Origin: Microbacterium indicum DSM 19969 | GTDB lineage: Bacteria; Actinomycetota; Actinomycetes; Actinomycetales; Microbacteriaceae | Direction of reading: 5' to 3' | Assembly (NCBI RefSeq): GCF_000422385.1 | Contig: NZ_KE383822.1 | Location: forward strand, 46,373 to 110,372 | Length of the DNA stretch: 64,000 nt | Shown here: one piece after another, positions 49,080-58,607 of the stretch | Layout of the letters: each line of letters begins with the position of its first letter | Numbering within the stretch: position 1 is the stretch's first letter | Notes under the pieces: model-generated | Told to the model about the DNA's origin: nothing | Seen by the model: only the letters and a program-made list of their open reading frames with translations | Database searches by the model: none | Position numbers and translations under genes: made by a program

Positions 49080-50372
49080 ATGTCCGACACGTTCAACGCC
49101 CCCCTTTCCGAGGTCGACCCCGAGATCGCCGAGGTCCTCCAGCGCGAGCTCGACCGCCAGCGCGGATTCCTCGAGATGATCGCGTCCGAGAACTTCGTTC
49201 CCGTCTCGGTCCTGCAGTCGCAGGGATCCGTCCTCACGAACAAGTACGCCGAGGGCTACCCCGGCCGCCGCTACTACGGCGGCTGCGAAGAGGTCGACGT
49301 CGCCGAGAACCTCGCGATCGAGCGCGCGAAGAGCCTCTTCGGCGCCGAGTTCGCGAACGTGCAGCCCCACTCGGGCGCGACGGCGAACGCAGCCGTGCTG
49401 CACGCGCTCGCGCGCCAGGGCGACACGATCCTCGGCCTCTCGCTCGACCACGGCGGCCACCTCACGCACGGCATGAAGATCAACTTCTCGGGCCGTCTCT
49501 ACGACATCGTCGCGTACGGCGTCGACCCCGAGACCTCGCTCGTCGACATGGACGAGGTCCGCCGCCTCGCCCTCGAGCACAAGCCCAAGGTCATCATCGC
49601 GGGATGGTCGGCCTACCCCCGCCAGCTCGACTTCGCGGCGTTCCGCGCGATCGCCGACGAGGTCGGCGCCTACCTGTGGGTCGACATGGCGCACTTCGCG
49701 GGCCTCGTCGCCGCGGGCCTGCACCCGAGCCCCGTGCCGCACGCGCACGTCGTCTCGTCGACGGTGCACAAGACGATCGGCGGCCCGCGCTCGGGCTTCA
49801 TCCTCTCGAACGACGCCGACATCGCGAAGAAGATCAACTCGGCGGTCTTCCCGGGCCAGCAGGGCGGCCCGCTCATGCACGTGATCGCGGCGAAGGCCAC
49901 GGCCTTCAAGCTCGCCGCGAGCGACGACTTCCGCGACCGCCAGCAGCGCACGCTCGACGGCGCCCGGATCCTCGCCGAGCGCCTCATGCAGCAGGACGTC
50001 GCGGGCGCGGGCATCTCGGTGCGCTCGAACGGGACCGACGTGCACCTCGTGCTCGTCGACCTGCGCGAGGCCGCGATCGACGGCAAGCAGGCCGAGGATC
50101 TGCTCCACGAGATCCAGATCACGGTCAACCGCAACGCCGTCCCCAACGACCCGCGTCCGCCGATGGTCACGTCGGGCCTGCGCATCGGCACGCCCGCCCT
50201 CGCGACGCGCGGCTTCGGCGACGCCGAGTTCACCGAGGTCGCCGACGTCATCGCGCTCGCGCTCCAGCCGGGCGCCGACGTGCCCGCACTGCGCGCCCGC
50301 GTGCAGAAGCTCGCTGACGCCTTCCCGCTGTACCCGGGCCTCGAGCAGGCCGGCCAGGGCTACGGCGCCTGA
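49080..50372 (+). CDS. glyA: Serine hydroxymethyltransferase
   Basis: Transfers the C3 of serine to tetrahydrofolate, giving glycine and 5,10-methylene-THF; PLP-dependent. The 430-residue protein has [39 protein letters not shown] and the PLP lysine K231 in [13 protein letters not shown]. It is preceded by GGAG and the ZTP riboswitch and overlaps folD by one base. Confidence 0.97.
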   Translation: MSDTFNAPLSEVDPEIAEVLQRELDRQRGFLEMIASENFVPVSVLQSQGSVLTNKYAEGYPGRRYYGGCEEVDVAENLAIERAKSLFGAEFANVQPHSGATANAAVLHALARQGDTILGLSLDHGGHLTHGMKINFSGRLYDIVAYGVDPETSLVDMDEVRRLALEHKPKVIIAGWSAYPRQLDFAAFRAIADEVGAYLWVDMAHFAGLVAAGLHPSPVPHAHVVSSTVHKTIGGPRSGFILSNDADIAKKINSAVFPGQQGGPLMHVIAAKATAFKLAASDDFRDRQQRTLDGARILAERLMQQDVAGAGISVRSNGTDVHLVLVDLREAAIDGKQAEDLLHEIQITVNRNAVPNDPRPPMVTSGLRIGTPALATRGFGDAEFTEVADVIALALQPGADVPALRARVQKLADAFPLYPGLEQAGQGYGA

Positions 50373-51253
50373 TGACCGCGAAGATCCTCGACGGCAGGGC
50401 CGCGTCGGCCGCCATCACGGCCGAGCTCACGGAGCGCGTCGCCGCGCTGAAGGCGAAAGGCGTCACCCCGGGCATCGCGACGGTGCTCGTCGGCGCCGAC
50501 CCCGCCTCGCAGCTCTACGTCGGCATGAAGCACCGCCGGTCCGAGGCGATCGGCATGAACTCGATCCAGCGCGAGCTGCCGGCCGACGCCACGCAGGAGG
50601 ACGTCGAGGCTCTGATCGACGAGCTCAACGCCGACCCGAGCTGCCACGGCTACATCGTGCAACTCCCGCTGCCGAAGCACATCGACACCGACCGGATCCT
50701 CGAGCGCATCGACCCGGCGAAGGATGCCGACGGCCTGCACCCGACGAACCTCGGGCGGCTCGTGCTCAACGTGGGCGGGACGATCGAGACGCCGCTGCCG
50801 TGCACGCCGCGCGGAGTCATCGAGCTGCTGCGGCGCAACGACTACGACCTGAACGGCAAGCACGTCGTCGTCGTCGGCCGCGGCGTCACGATCGGCCGCC
50901 CGATGGGTCTCCTCCTGACGCGCCGCGAGGTCAACGCGACCGTCACCCAGGTGCACACGGGAACGCCCGACATGTCGCCGTACCTGCGCGAGGCCGACGT
51001 CATCGTCGCGGGCGCAGGGGTCAAGCACCTCGTGAAGCCCGAGGACGTGAAGCCCGGCGCCGCCGTGCTCGACGTGGGCGTGACGCGCGAGACCGACCCC
51101 GAGACGGGCGCGTCGAAGGTCTACGGCGACGTCGCTCCCGGCGTCGACGAGGTCGCGGGCTGGATCTCGCCCAACCCGGGCGGCGTCGGCCCCATGACCG
51201 TCGCGCTGCTCATGACCAACGTCGTCGAGGCGGCCGAGCGCTCGCTCGCCTGA
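50372..51253 (+). CDS. folD: Bifunctional methylene-THF dehydrogenase / methenyl-THF cyclohydrolase
   Basis: Makes 10-formyl-THF from methylene-THF using NADP. It has 293 residues, with the catalytic Lys in [26 protein letters not shown], the Rossmann motif [17 protein letters not shown], and [10 protein letters not shown]. It forms an operon with glyA under the ZTP riboswitch. A 21-bp terminator follows. Confidence 0.97.
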   Translation: MTAKILDGRAASAAITAELTERVAALKAKGVTPGIATVLVGADPASQLYVGMKHRRSEAIGMNSIQRELPADATQEDVEALIDELNADPSCHGYIVQLPLPKHIDTDRILERIDPAKDADGLHPTNLGRLVLNVGGTIETPLPCTPRGVIELLRRNDYDLNGKHVVVVGRGVTIGRPMGLLLTRREVNATVTQVHTGTPDMSPYLREADVIVAGAGVKHLVKPEDVKPGAAVLDVGVTRETDPETGASKVYGDVAPGVDEVAGWISPNPGGVGPMTVALLMTNVVEAAERSLA

Positions 51254-51258
51254 GCGCC

Positions 51259-51304
51259 GACGCGCGGGGGCCGGGGATCAGCGGATCCCCGGCCCCCGCG
51301 CGTC
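51259..51304. terminator. Bidirectional terminator between folD and the RamB-type gene
   Basis: Bases 51259-51279 are perfectly complementary to 51284-51304 (21 bp) with an AGCG loop. It lies between convergent genes. Confidence 0.85.
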
Positions 51305-51306
51305 GT

Positions 51307-52749
51307 TCAGGCGTGGCGCTCGAGGAAGTCGATGACGTCGGTGTCGTTGACGCCGGGGAACTCGCCACGGGGCAGCGGGCTGAAGATGTGCGTGTGCACG
51401 CGGGCGCTCGGCCAGGCCCGGCCGGCCCAGCGCGCCGTCTCGTCGCTCGACGGCCGGCGGCAGCAGCTCTCGTCAGGGCACGTCGACGTCTCACGGATCT
51501 GCGTCTCGCGCCCGCGCCACCACTTCGCGTCGTCGAACGGCACGCCGACCGTGATCGAGAACTCGCCCGTGTCGCGCGAGCCGGTCTGCGTCGCGCACCA
51601 GATCGTCCCGGCCGGAGTGTCGGTGTACTGGTAGTGCTCCGTCGTGCGGTTCTGCTGCGCGAAGGCCGTGCGGGCCGAGAACCTCCGGCACACGATCTGG
51701 CCCTCGACCGCGCCCGTGACGTCCTCGGGGAGCGGCAGGCCGTCGTTCTCGTAGACCCGCTCGATCTGCCCCTCGGCGCCGACGCGCAGGAAGTGCAGGC
51801 GCATGCCGAGGTGCTCGGTCATAAGGTTCGTCATGCGCATGCCTGCGGCCTCGTGCGTCACGCCGAAGGCGTCGCGGAAGTCCTCGACCGCGAGATTGCG
51901 ATCCTTCTTGGCCTGCTCGAGGAACGCCACGCCCGCCGTCTGCGGCACGAGGCAGCACGCGGCGAAGTAGTTGATCTCGAGGCGCTGCTGCAGGAAGTCC
52001 GCGTACGAGGTCGGCGGTCTGTGCCCGAGCAGGCGGTGCGCCATCGCCTGGAGCGCCATCGAGCGCAGGCCGTGTCCGCCGGGGATCGAGGCGGGCGGCA
52101 GGTAGATCCGCCCGTTCTCGAGGTCGGTGATCGAACGCGTCGAGCGGGGGAGGTCGTTGACGTAGATGAGCTCGAACCCGAGGCGCTCCGCCATGATGCT
52201 CACGGTGCGGTGCGTGAGTGCGCCCGACGCGTGGCCGGCCGCCGCGAGCTGCTCCTCGGCGAGGGACTCGATGTCGGGCAGGTAGTTGTTGCGCTCGCGC
52301 ATGCGGCGGCGCAGCTCCGTGTTGGCGCGGCGCGCCTCCTCGGGCGTCGCGTTCGCCTCGCGGTCGCGGCGGCGCAGCTCCTCGTGCAGCCCGAGGATCG
52401 TCTCGATCGACTCGTCGGTCAGGCCCTTCGACACCTTGATGGGCGGGATCCCGAGGGCCCGGAACGACGGACCCTGCTGCGCGCGTTCGAGCGCGATCTC
52501 GAGCGCCGCGCGCCGGTTCGGCGGCTCGTCGCTGATGAGGTCGGTGAGCGAGGCGCCCGTCGCCGTAGCGATCGCCTGCAGGAGCGTGAGCTTCGGCTCG
52601 CGCTTGCCGTTTTCGATGAGGCTCAGCTGGCTTCCCGCGACGCCCACCGCGGCGCCGAGATCGTCGAGGGTGAAGCCCTTGCGGACGCGGAAGTGACGGA
52701 TCCGGTGCCCGAGGGTCGTCAGTTCGATGCGAGGGGCGACGCTGCTCAT
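51307..52749 (-). CDS. ramB: XRE-type regulator of short-chain fatty acid/glyoxylate metabolism (RamB/ScfR family)
   Basis: 480 residues. The helix-turn-helix lies at about 12-66 (LGHRIRHFRVRKGFTLDDLG, GVAGSQLSLIENGKREPKL). The ImmA/IrrE-like domain is central; its metalloprotease-like site reads AHRLLGHRP, lacking the Glu of HExxH. The C-terminal domain carries cysteines (CPDESCCRRP) typical of ScfR proteins. RamB in Corynebacterium controls acetate metabolism genes such as aceA and is probably autoregulated; no target genes lie nearby. Confidence 0.9.
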   Translation of the reverse strand: MSSVAPRIELTTLGHRIRHFRVRKGFTLDDLGAAVGVAGSQLSLIENGKREPKLTLLQAIATATGASLTDLISDEPPNRRAALEIALERAQQGPSFRALGIPPIKVSKGLTDESIETILGLHEELRRRDREANATPEEARRANTELRRRMRERNNYLPDIESLAEEQLAAAGHASGALTHRTVSIMAERLGFELIYVNDLPRSTRSITDLENGRIYLPPASIPGGHGLRSMALQAMAHRLLGHRPPTSYADFLQQRLEINYFAACCLVPQTAGVAFLEQAKKDRNLAVEDFRDAFGVTHEAAGMRMTNLMTEHLGMRLHFLRVGAEGQIERVYENDGLPLPEDVTGAVEGQIVCRRFSARTAFAQQNRTTEHYQYTDTPAGTIWCATQTGSRDTGEFSITVGVPFDDAKWWRGRETQIRETSTCPDESCCRRPSSDETARWAGRAWPSARVHTHIFSPLPRGEFPGVNDTDVIDFLERHA

Positions 52750-53003
52750 GGATTCACCATAGCGACAAGAATCGGCGTTCTTTTCCCGATCGGCGCGGGA
52801 ATGCGCCGCCGCCTTGCGCGATTGTTGAAGGAGCCGATCCGCACTGAGGCATCGCACGCGCCCCCGAACCGCACGTCGGGTGCGCAGGGAGGCGGCCCGC
52901 ACCCGAAGACGGGAGCGGGCCGCCTCTTCCTCGGATCGGCGGTCCCTGGATGCCGTCGCGGCGCGCCCCGAGGGTGGAGGCACCTCGACGAAAGGGCCCC
53001 ACC

Positions 53004-53933
53004 ATGGCACGCACGATCGACATCACCGTCCCCGACCTCGCGGATCGCCGCGCCGTCGTCACGGGCGCGAGCGACGGGATGGGGCTGCACATCGCGACCC
53101 GGCTCGCCGCGGCGGGCGCGGAGGTGATCCTGCCCGTGCGCAGCCCTCGGAAGGGCGAGGCCGCCCTCGCCGCGATCCGCGCCCGCGTTCCCGGAGCGCG
53201 GGTCTCGCTCCGATCGCTCGACCTCGCCTCCCTCGAATCGGTGCGCGAGCTGGGCGCCGCGCTGCGGGAGGAGGCCGGACCGATCCACCTCCTGATCCTC
53301 AACGCCGGCGTCATGCAGCCGCCCGAGCGGCGCACGACCGCCGACGGGTTCGAGCTGCAGCTCGGCACCAACCACCTGGCGCACGTCCTCCTCGTCGCCG
53401 AGCTCCTGCCGCTCCTCATCGCCGGATCCGCGCGGGTCGTGTCGCAGATCAGCGTCGCGGCCGCGAGCGGCGAGATCCGGTGGGACGACCTGAACTCCGA
53501 GCGCGGCTACGACGGGATGGCGGCGTACCGCCAGTCGAAGATCGCCCTCGGTCTCTTCGCGACAGAGCTGCAGCGTCGCAGCGAGGCCGAGGGCTGGGGG
53601 ATCACGAGCGTCCTCTCGCACCCGGGCATCGCGCCGACGAACCTGCTCGCCGCGCGCCCCGAGATGGGCCGGAGCGGGGTGACGTTCGGTGGCCGCGTCG
53701 TCCGCGTCCTGGCGCGCATCGGCCTCGCGAACACCCCCGAGACGGCCGGCCTCCCCGCCCTCGTCGCGGCGACGAATCCCGCGGCATCGCCCGGCGCGCT
53801 CTACGGCCCCTCGGGCCCGGGTCACATCGGCGGCCGCCCCGCGGAGCAGAGGATGTACCGCCCCATCGCCCAGGGGGACGGGGCGCGTGTGTGGCGGGAG
53901 TCGGCGAAGCTCACGGGCGCGCGGTTCGCCTGA
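53004..53933 (+). CDS. Short-chain dehydrogenase/reductase
   Basis: 309 residues. NADP-binding TGASDGMGLHIATRLAA, LLILNAGVMQPPERR, the active-site Ser of QISVAAAS and YRQSK are present. The layout resembles retinol-dehydrogenase/protochlorophyllide-reductase-like SDRs (Shvi-type) often annotated as oxidoreductases; the substrate is unknown. AAAGGG precedes the ATG. The gap to the ramB-type gene (255 bp) holds an inverted repeat of GCGGCCCGCACCCG/CGGGAGCGGGCCGC type, probably a terminator-like hairpin. Confidence 0.88.
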   Translation: MARTIDITVPDLADRRAVVTGASDGMGLHIATRLAAAGAEVILPVRSPRKGEAALAAIRARVPGARVSLRSLDLASLESVRELGAALREEAGPIHLLILNAGVMQPPERRTTADGFELQLGTNHLAHVLLVAELLPLLIAGSARVVSQISVAAASGEIRWDDLNSERGYDGMAAYRQSKIALGLFATELQRRSEAEGWGITSVLSHPGIAPTNLLAARPEMGRSGVTFGGRVVRVLARIGLANTPETAGLPALVAATNPAASPGALYGPSGPGHIGGRPAEQRMYRPIAQGDGARVWRESAKLTGARFA

Positions 53934-53973
53934 CGCCTTGCCGCGGGCCGCCGCGCCCTCCACGATGGTCGGC

Positions 53974-55014
53974 ATGGACCTCGACGAGCTCCGCCGGCTC
54001 CGGCTGCGGCACCACCGCCTCACGGCGCCCGCCCGATCCGTCGCCGACGCGGCGCGGCACATGCTGTGCGTCCAATCGCAGGATCTCTGGGGCGGGCGGC
54101 TCGCGCTCGCCGCCCGCACGCGGGACGCCCGCACCTCCGCGGTCGACCGCGCCTTCGACCACGGCGCGATCGTCCGATCGTGGACGCAGCGAGGCACGCT
54201 GCACACCATCCCCGCAGCCGACCTGCGCTGGGTCCTCGGGATCACGGCGCGGCGCACGCTCGACCAGGCCGCGACCCGCCGCGACCAGCTGGGGCTCGAC
54301 GACGCGACGCTCGTGGAGGCCGAGCGGATCCTCGTCGGGGCGCTCGAGGGCGGCCGCGCGCTCACCCGCGCCGAGGCGATGGGGCGCCTGTCAGGGATCG
54401 GGACCGAGGGCGGGCGCGGATACCACCTCCTGTTCTGGCTCGCCCTCCGCGGCGTGATCTGCTGGGGACCGACCGTCGCGCGGCCCGGGCTCGAGCCCGC
54501 CGAGCAGCGCATCGTGCTCGTCGACGAGTGGATCCCCGCGGCCCCCGAACCGGCCGACCCCGTCGCCGAGATGTTCGTGCGCTACGTCGACGGGCACGGG
54601 CCCGCGACGGCAGACGACTTCGCGTGGTGGTCGGGCCTCACCAAGACGGCGTCGCGCGACGCGGCGGCGCGGGCGGGCGACCGGGTGCGCGAGCGCGGCG
54701 GGCGCTTCGTCTCGGGGCGGATCCCGCGCACGGCACCCGACGCCGCGGACGCCTTCGCCCTGCCGACCTTCGAGGAGTACTACATCGGGTACGCCGACCG
54801 GTCGCCCGTCGCGGCGGACCGCGTGCGCGACGCGGTCGGCCCGGGACGGAACGGGATCGTGCGCCCCGTGATCGTCGCGGCGGGCGAGGTCGTCGGGGCC
54901 TGGCGGCCGCCGAGCCCGCAGAATCGCGCGGCGGGTCAGGCGACGATCGACGCGCCGGGATCCGCCGCCGCGGAGGCCGCCGTCGCCCGGGCGCTCGCCG
55001 CGCTCCGCGGCTGA
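53974..55014 (+). CDS. Winged-helix DNA-binding protein, AlkZ/YcaQ-like family
   Basis: 346 residues (349 if the ATG at 53965 is used). PF06224-type features are LRHHRLTAPARSVADAARHM, the VQSQD segment corresponding to the QxQ active-site motif of AlkZ-like glycosylases, SWTQRGTLHTIPAADL, and the C-terminal FEEYYIGYADRSPV. Relatives excise bulky or crosslinked bases; several actinobacterial copies protect against DNA-alkylating natural products. Activity here is inferred only. Confidence 0.82.
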   Translation: MDLDELRRLRLRHHRLTAPARSVADAARHMLCVQSQDLWGGRLALAARTRDARTSAVDRAFDHGAIVRSWTQRGTLHTIPAADLRWVLGITARRTLDQAATRRDQLGLDDATLVEAERILVGALEGGRALTRAEAMGRLSGIGTEGGRGYHLLFWLALRGVICWGPTVARPGLEPAEQRIVLVDEWIPAAPEPADPVAEMFVRYVDGHGPATADDFAWWSGLTKTASRDAAARAGDRVRERGGRFVSGRIPRTAPDAADAFALPTFEEYYIGYADRSPVAADRVRDAVGPGRNGIVRPVIVAAGEVVGAWRPPSPQNRAAGQATIDAPGSAAAEAAVARALAALRG

Positions 55015-55031
55015 CCGGCTAGCGTTGACGC

Positions 55032-55550
55032 GTGCTGCAGTTTCGCGTGGGGACGCCCCGGGACCGGGATCGGATCGTCGAGATCGTGGAGGCCGCGTAC
55101 CGCGGCGACTCGGCGGGGTGGACGACGGAGGCCGACATCCTGGGCGGCCAGCGCACCGACGCGCGCGAGGTCGACGAGCTGCTCGCGCGCGACCCCGAGC
55201 GCTCGCGGATCCTCGTCGCCGAGCGGGACGGATCCGTCGTCGCCTGCTGCCACACCGAGAACCGCGGCGACCACGCCTACTTCGGGATGTTCGCGGTCGA
55301 CCCGGCGGCTCAGGCGGGCGGGATCGGCCGCGCCGTGATCGCGGAGGCCGAGCGGCGGGCGCGGGAGGAATGGGGCCTCGCCGAGCAGCGCATGACGGTC
55401 ATCACGGCGCGCTCCGATCTGATCGCGTGGTACGAGCGCCGCGGCTACGCGCGCACGGGGATCCTCACGCCGTTCCCCTACGGCGACGAGCGCTTCGGCC
55501 TCCCGCGCCGCGACGACCTCGCGTTCGAGGAGCTGCGCAAGGCGCTCTGA
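55032..55550 (+). CDS. GNAT family N-acetyltransferase
   Basis: 172 residues with a GNAT fold: FRVGTPRDRDRIVEIVEAAYRGD at the start, the acetyl-CoA motif QAGGIGRAVIAEAE near 95-108, and WYERRGYARTG near the end. The GTG start lies 17 bp after the previous stop. The acceptor is unknown; such proteins resemble yeast-type stress acetyltransferases. Confidence 0.85.
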   Translation: MLQFRVGTPRDRDRIVEIVEAAYRGDSAGWTTEADILGGQRTDAREVDELLARDPERSRILVAERDGSVVACCHTENRGDHAYFGMFAVDPAAQAGGIGRAVIAEAERRAREEWGLAEQRMTVITARSDLIAWYERRGYARTGILTPFPYGDERFGLPRRDDLAFEELRKAL

Positions 55551-55556
55551 CGCGGG

Positions 55557-56816
55557 CTATCCGGCCGCGAGCGGGTGGGTGCGCCCGAACGCCCGGAGGA
55601 CCGGGGTCGACTTCGCGATCGTCTCGTCGAGCTCTGCCGCGGGGTCGCTGTCGATCGTGACGGCGCCTCCCGTGCCGACGCGCGCCTCGCCGCCCGCGAT
55701 CTCGGCGGTGCGGATTACGACCGAGAGGTCGACGGCGCCGTCGCGCGAGACGTACCCGAGCGCGCCTGCGTAGGCGCCGCGCGGATCCGCCTCGAGGCCC
55801 GCGAGAAGCGCGACGGTGCGGACCTTCGGCGCGCCCGTCATCGACCCGGGCGGGAAGAGCGCCTGGGCGGCCCGCACGCCCCGCACGGGCCGCGGACGGA
55901 GGCGCGAGCGGACGGTCGTGACGAGCTGGTGCACGGTCGCGTAGGTCTCGACGCCCATGAGGACCGGCACCTCGACGCTGCCCGGTTCGCTGATGCGGCC
56001 GAGGTCGTTGCGCAGCAGGTCGGCGATCATGAGGTTCTCGGCGCGCGTCTTGGGATCGCGGGCCATCGCCGAGGCGGCGGCCGCGTCGGCCCCCGGATCG
56101 GCGAGGCGCCGCGCCGTCCCCTTGATCGGCTTGGTCTCGGCGCGGCCGTCGGGGGAGACGGCGAGGAAGCGCTCGGGCGAGCACGACAGGATCTCGCGCC
56201 CCGGCAGCCGCACGTACGCCGCGTAGGGAGCCGGGTTGTCGCGCCGCAGCCGGCGGTAGGCCGCGAACCCGTCGCCCGCGAACGGGAAGCGGAGCCGGTA
56301 CGTCACGCAGGCCTCGTACGAGTCGCCGGCTTCGAGCCAACCGCGCACCGCCGCGAGGTCGTCGAGGTACCGCGCGCGGGTGACCGATGCCCGGGCGGGG
56401 CCCGAGGGCGGCTCCTCGCCCGGGTCCGGGAGGGGAGGGGCGTCCTGGGTATCGCGCAGGAGCTCCGCGGCCTCGGCGGCGCCCGGCCCCACGGCCGCGA
56501 GCTCGCCCGCGGCGTGGTCGACGACGAGGAAGCGGTCGAGCCGGATCGCCTCGACGGCACCCTCGTAGTCGGCGACGACGGCGTAGCCGCCCGCGAAGGG
56601 GATCCCCGGGACGGGCGGCGCCGCCTCGCGCTCGATGCGATCCGCGAGGTCGTCCCAGCCGGTGCGGATCGGGTCGCCGGCCCCGAGGATCGAGAACCGG
56701 CCCATGCCGTATGCCGCGCGGGCGCTGTCGAGCCAGACCGCCGCCGAGGATCCCGCGGAGATGCGGGCGAAGGCGGCCGCGGCGTCGCCCCGCCACGGGA
56801 TGCGACGGACGATCAT
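55557..56816 (-). CDS. pabB: Aminodeoxychorismate synthase component I
   Basis: 419 residues of the chorismate-utilising family. With PabA it makes 4-amino-4-deoxychorismate for folate. Signature elements are ILSCSPERFLAV, TKPIKGTARR (the Lys in PIKGT distinguishes PabB from TrpE, which has PIAGT), ENLMIADLLRNDLGRI, FPPGSMTGAPK and YAGALGYVSRDG. It is coupled to pabA upstream by an ATGA overlap. Confidence 0.94.
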   Translation of the reverse strand: MIVRRIPWRGDAAAAFARISAGSSAAVWLDSARAAYGMGRFSILGAGDPIRTGWDDLADRIEREAAPPVPGIPFAGGYAVVADYEGAVEAIRLDRFLVVDHAAGELAAVGPGAAEAAELLRDTQDAPPLPDPGEEPPSGPARASVTRARYLDDLAAVRGWLEAGDSYEACVTYRLRFPFAGDGFAAYRRLRRDNPAPYAAYVRLPGREILSCSPERFLAVSPDGRAETKPIKGTARRLADPGADAAAASAMARDPKTRAENLMIADLLRNDLGRISEPGSVEVPVLMGVETYATVHQLVTTVRSRLRPRPVRGVRAAQALFPPGSMTGAPKVRTVALLAGLEADPRGAYAGALGYVSRDGAVDLSVVIRTAEIAGGEARVGTGGAVTIDSDPAAELDETIAKSTPVLRAFGRTHPLAAG

Positions 56817-57367
56817 GCGCGGTCCAGGAAGTTCGTCACGATGCGGGCGCCGTCGGGCGAGCCGATCGACTCGGGGTGGAACTGCACGCCGAACCAGCCG
56901 CGCCCCGGGTCCTCGCCCGCCATGGGGAGGCCGTCGGCCGCCCGCGCCGTGACGGCGAAGGGCGCCGGCTCGGCGACGACGAGCGAGTGGTAGCGGACCG
57001 CATCGAAGGTGCGCGGGACGCCGTCGAAGAGCGGGGATCCGTCGTGCGTGACGCGCTCGACCCTCCCGTGCGCCGGGCGTGTGCGGACGACGGATCCGCC
57101 CGCCGCGACCGCCATCGCCTGGAATCCGAAGCACACGCCGAGGACGGGGACGCGCGCCGCGCGGAGGATCTCGAGGTCACGCCCGACATCGGCGGCGCTG
57201 TGCGGGGATCCGGGGCCCGGGCCGATCACGATCCGGTCGAAGCCCGCGATCGACCGGACGTCGCCGCTCTGCACGAGGTCGGGCTCCTCGCCCGTGTGCG
57301 CCCAGATGATCTGCGCGAGGCTGCCCGTGTACGAGTCGTCGTGGTCGACGAGGAGGACGCGCGGCAT
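56813..57367 (-). CDS. pabA: Aminodeoxychorismate/anthranilate synthase component II (glutamine amidotransferase)
   Basis: 184 residues, class I glutamine amidotransferase. LLVDHDDSYTGSLAQ is the N-terminus, GPGPGSPH the oxyanion loop, the nucleophile Cys is in LGVCFGFQAM, and His/Glu in GVQFHPESIGSP. It supplies ammonia to PabB, with which it is coupled. Its start is 27 bp from the divergent pabC. Confidence 0.94.
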   Translation of the reverse strand: MPRVLLVDHDDSYTGSLAQIIWAHTGEEPDLVQSGDVRSIAGFDRIVIGPGPGSPHSAADVGRDLEILRAARVPVLGVCFGFQAMAVAAGGSVVRTRPAHGRVERVTHDGSPLFDGVPRTFDAVRYHSLVVAEPAPFAVTARAADGLPMAGEDPGRGWFGVQFHPESIGSPDGARIVTNFLDRA

Positions 57368-57394
57368 CCGTCCATTGTGCGCGAGACTGGGCGC

Positions 57395-58174
57395 ATGCAG
57401 CAGCTCGACGGCGCGTCCGCGGCGCCCGGGGATCTTCAGGCGCTCGCGATGATCGGCTTCGCCCACTTCACGACGATGCGGGCCGAGAGCGGGGCCGTCC
57501 GCGGCCTCGGGCTGCACCTCGACCGGCTCGCGCGCGACGCGCGCCTCCTCTTCGACGCCGAGCTCGACCCCGACCTCGTGCGCCGCCGGATCCGCGACGC
57601 CCTCGCGGACGAGCCGGCGGTCGCGACCGTGCGGGTCACGCTGTTCGACCCCGACCTGCGCCTCGAGCGCACGGGCGCCGACGCCCACCCGCGGATCCTC
57701 GTGACGCCGCGCCCCGCCGCCCCGGGCGCGGGCGCACCCCTCCGCGTGCGCTCGGTGCGCTTCGGCCGCGACGTGCCGGAGCTCAAGCACACCGGCATGT
57801 TCGGCGCGCTCTATCGCCGCCGCCAGGCGCAGCGCGACGGCTTCGACGACGCGGTCTTCGTCGACGCGGCGGGCCGCCTGTCCGAGGGGCCGACCTGGAA
57901 CATCGGGTTCGTGCAGGGCGACCGCGTCGTGTGGCCCGACGGCGGCGCGCTCGGCGGCGTGACCCGGGATCTCCTCGCGGAGGTCGCGGGGGAGAGCGCG
58001 ACGGAGCCCGTGACGCTCGAGCGCGCCGGAGTCATGGACGCCGCATTCGCGACGAGCTCGGGCGCGGGCGTACGCCCCATCGTCGGCATCGACGGCGCCG
58101 CGTTCCCCGCGGCGCACCCCGTCTTCGAACGCCTCAGCGCGGCCTATGAGGCGATCCCCGGGGAGCCGATCTAG
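57395..58174 (+). CDS. pabC: Aminodeoxychorismate lyase (class IV aminotransferase fold)
   Basis: 259 residues. It releases p-aminobenzoate and pyruvate. MIGFAHFTTMRAESG with HLDRLARDARLLF, the PLP lysine in VPELKHTGMFGALYRR, SEGPTWNIGFV and GGVTRDLL match class IV PLP enzymes. It is divergent from pabAB, which supports pabC over a branched-chain or D-amino-acid transaminase. The stop is followed within 10 bp by the truncated transposase. Confidence 0.88.
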   Translation: MQQLDGASAAPGDLQALAMIGFAHFTTMRAESGAVRGLGLHLDRLARDARLLFDAELDPDLVRRRIRDALADEPAVATVRVTLFDPDLRLERTGADAHPRILVTPRPAAPGAGAPLRVRSVRFGRDVPELKHTGMFGALYRRRQAQRDGFDDAVFVDAAGRLSEGPTWNIGFVQGDRVVWPDGGALGGVTRDLLAEVAGESATEPVTLERAGVMDAAFATSSGAGVRPIVGIDGAAFPAAHPVFERLSAAYEAIPGEPI

Positions 58175-58183
58175 CTCGGATTG

Positions 58184-58444
58184 CTCCAACGCGGCCCTCA
58201 CGCCGATGGCCTGCCGTTTCAGCTCGTCGCTGAGCTTCGACGGGCTCGACTTCGGGCGACGCGACTTCGGCTCGAGCGCCGCTGCAGGCCCTTCTTCGAC
58301 GACGCGCTTGCGGATCGCGTAGAACGTCTTGCGGGAGATGCCGTGCTCGGCGCAGAACGTGCTTACCGACCCGCGAGGGGCATCATCGGGCCACTGCGTG
58401 ATGGCGAGACGGACACGGGGATCAACGGGCTCAGACGGGGTCAC
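58184..58444 (-). pseudogene. IS481-family transposase, N-terminal fragment
   Basis: About 87 residues of the N-terminal DNA-binding part: VRLAITQWPDDAPRGSVSTF, CAEHGISRKTFYAIRKRV and EPKSRRPKSSPSKLSDELKR, the usual helix-turn-helix start of actinobacterial IS481 transposases. The DDE catalytic core is missing; the frame runs on into unrelated sequence opposite pabC. Confidence 0.8.
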
Positions 58445-58541
58445 ACGCCAATTCGACCGGCCGAAGTGTCACCACCAAGACCCTGAGAAGCGTCACCGAT
58501 GTCCTGATGCAGAACTGTCACCGATGTCCTGCGAGATGACA
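58184..58541 (-). mobile_element. Truncated IS481-family insertion sequence
   Basis: Only one end survives. Reading from 58541 leftwards the terminus starts TGTCATCTCGCAGGACATCG, with the sub-repeat GTCACCGATGTCCTG twice (58492-58506 and 58517-58531, period 25 bp), as in IS481-type ends. The transposase reading frame starts at 58444 and breaks off near 58184 against the 3' flank of pabC; the other end and most of the gene are gone. Confidence 0.75.
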
Positions 58542-58607
58542 CCCAAACCGCCCGACAGGAACGAAACCCAGGGCGAATCAGTCGCCGTTCTGCGTTCAGT
58601 GCTGCGT

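Noticed and set aside
46754..49243. An 829-codon minus-strand frame opposite the protease gene
   Set aside because: Arg/Gly-rich composition and no recognisable motif; the plus-strand frame has the catalytic triad, signal peptide and sorting signal.
55557..56816. Calling the chorismate-binding enzyme TrpE
   Set aside because: The PIKGT motif and the neighbouring pabA and pabC indicate PabB.
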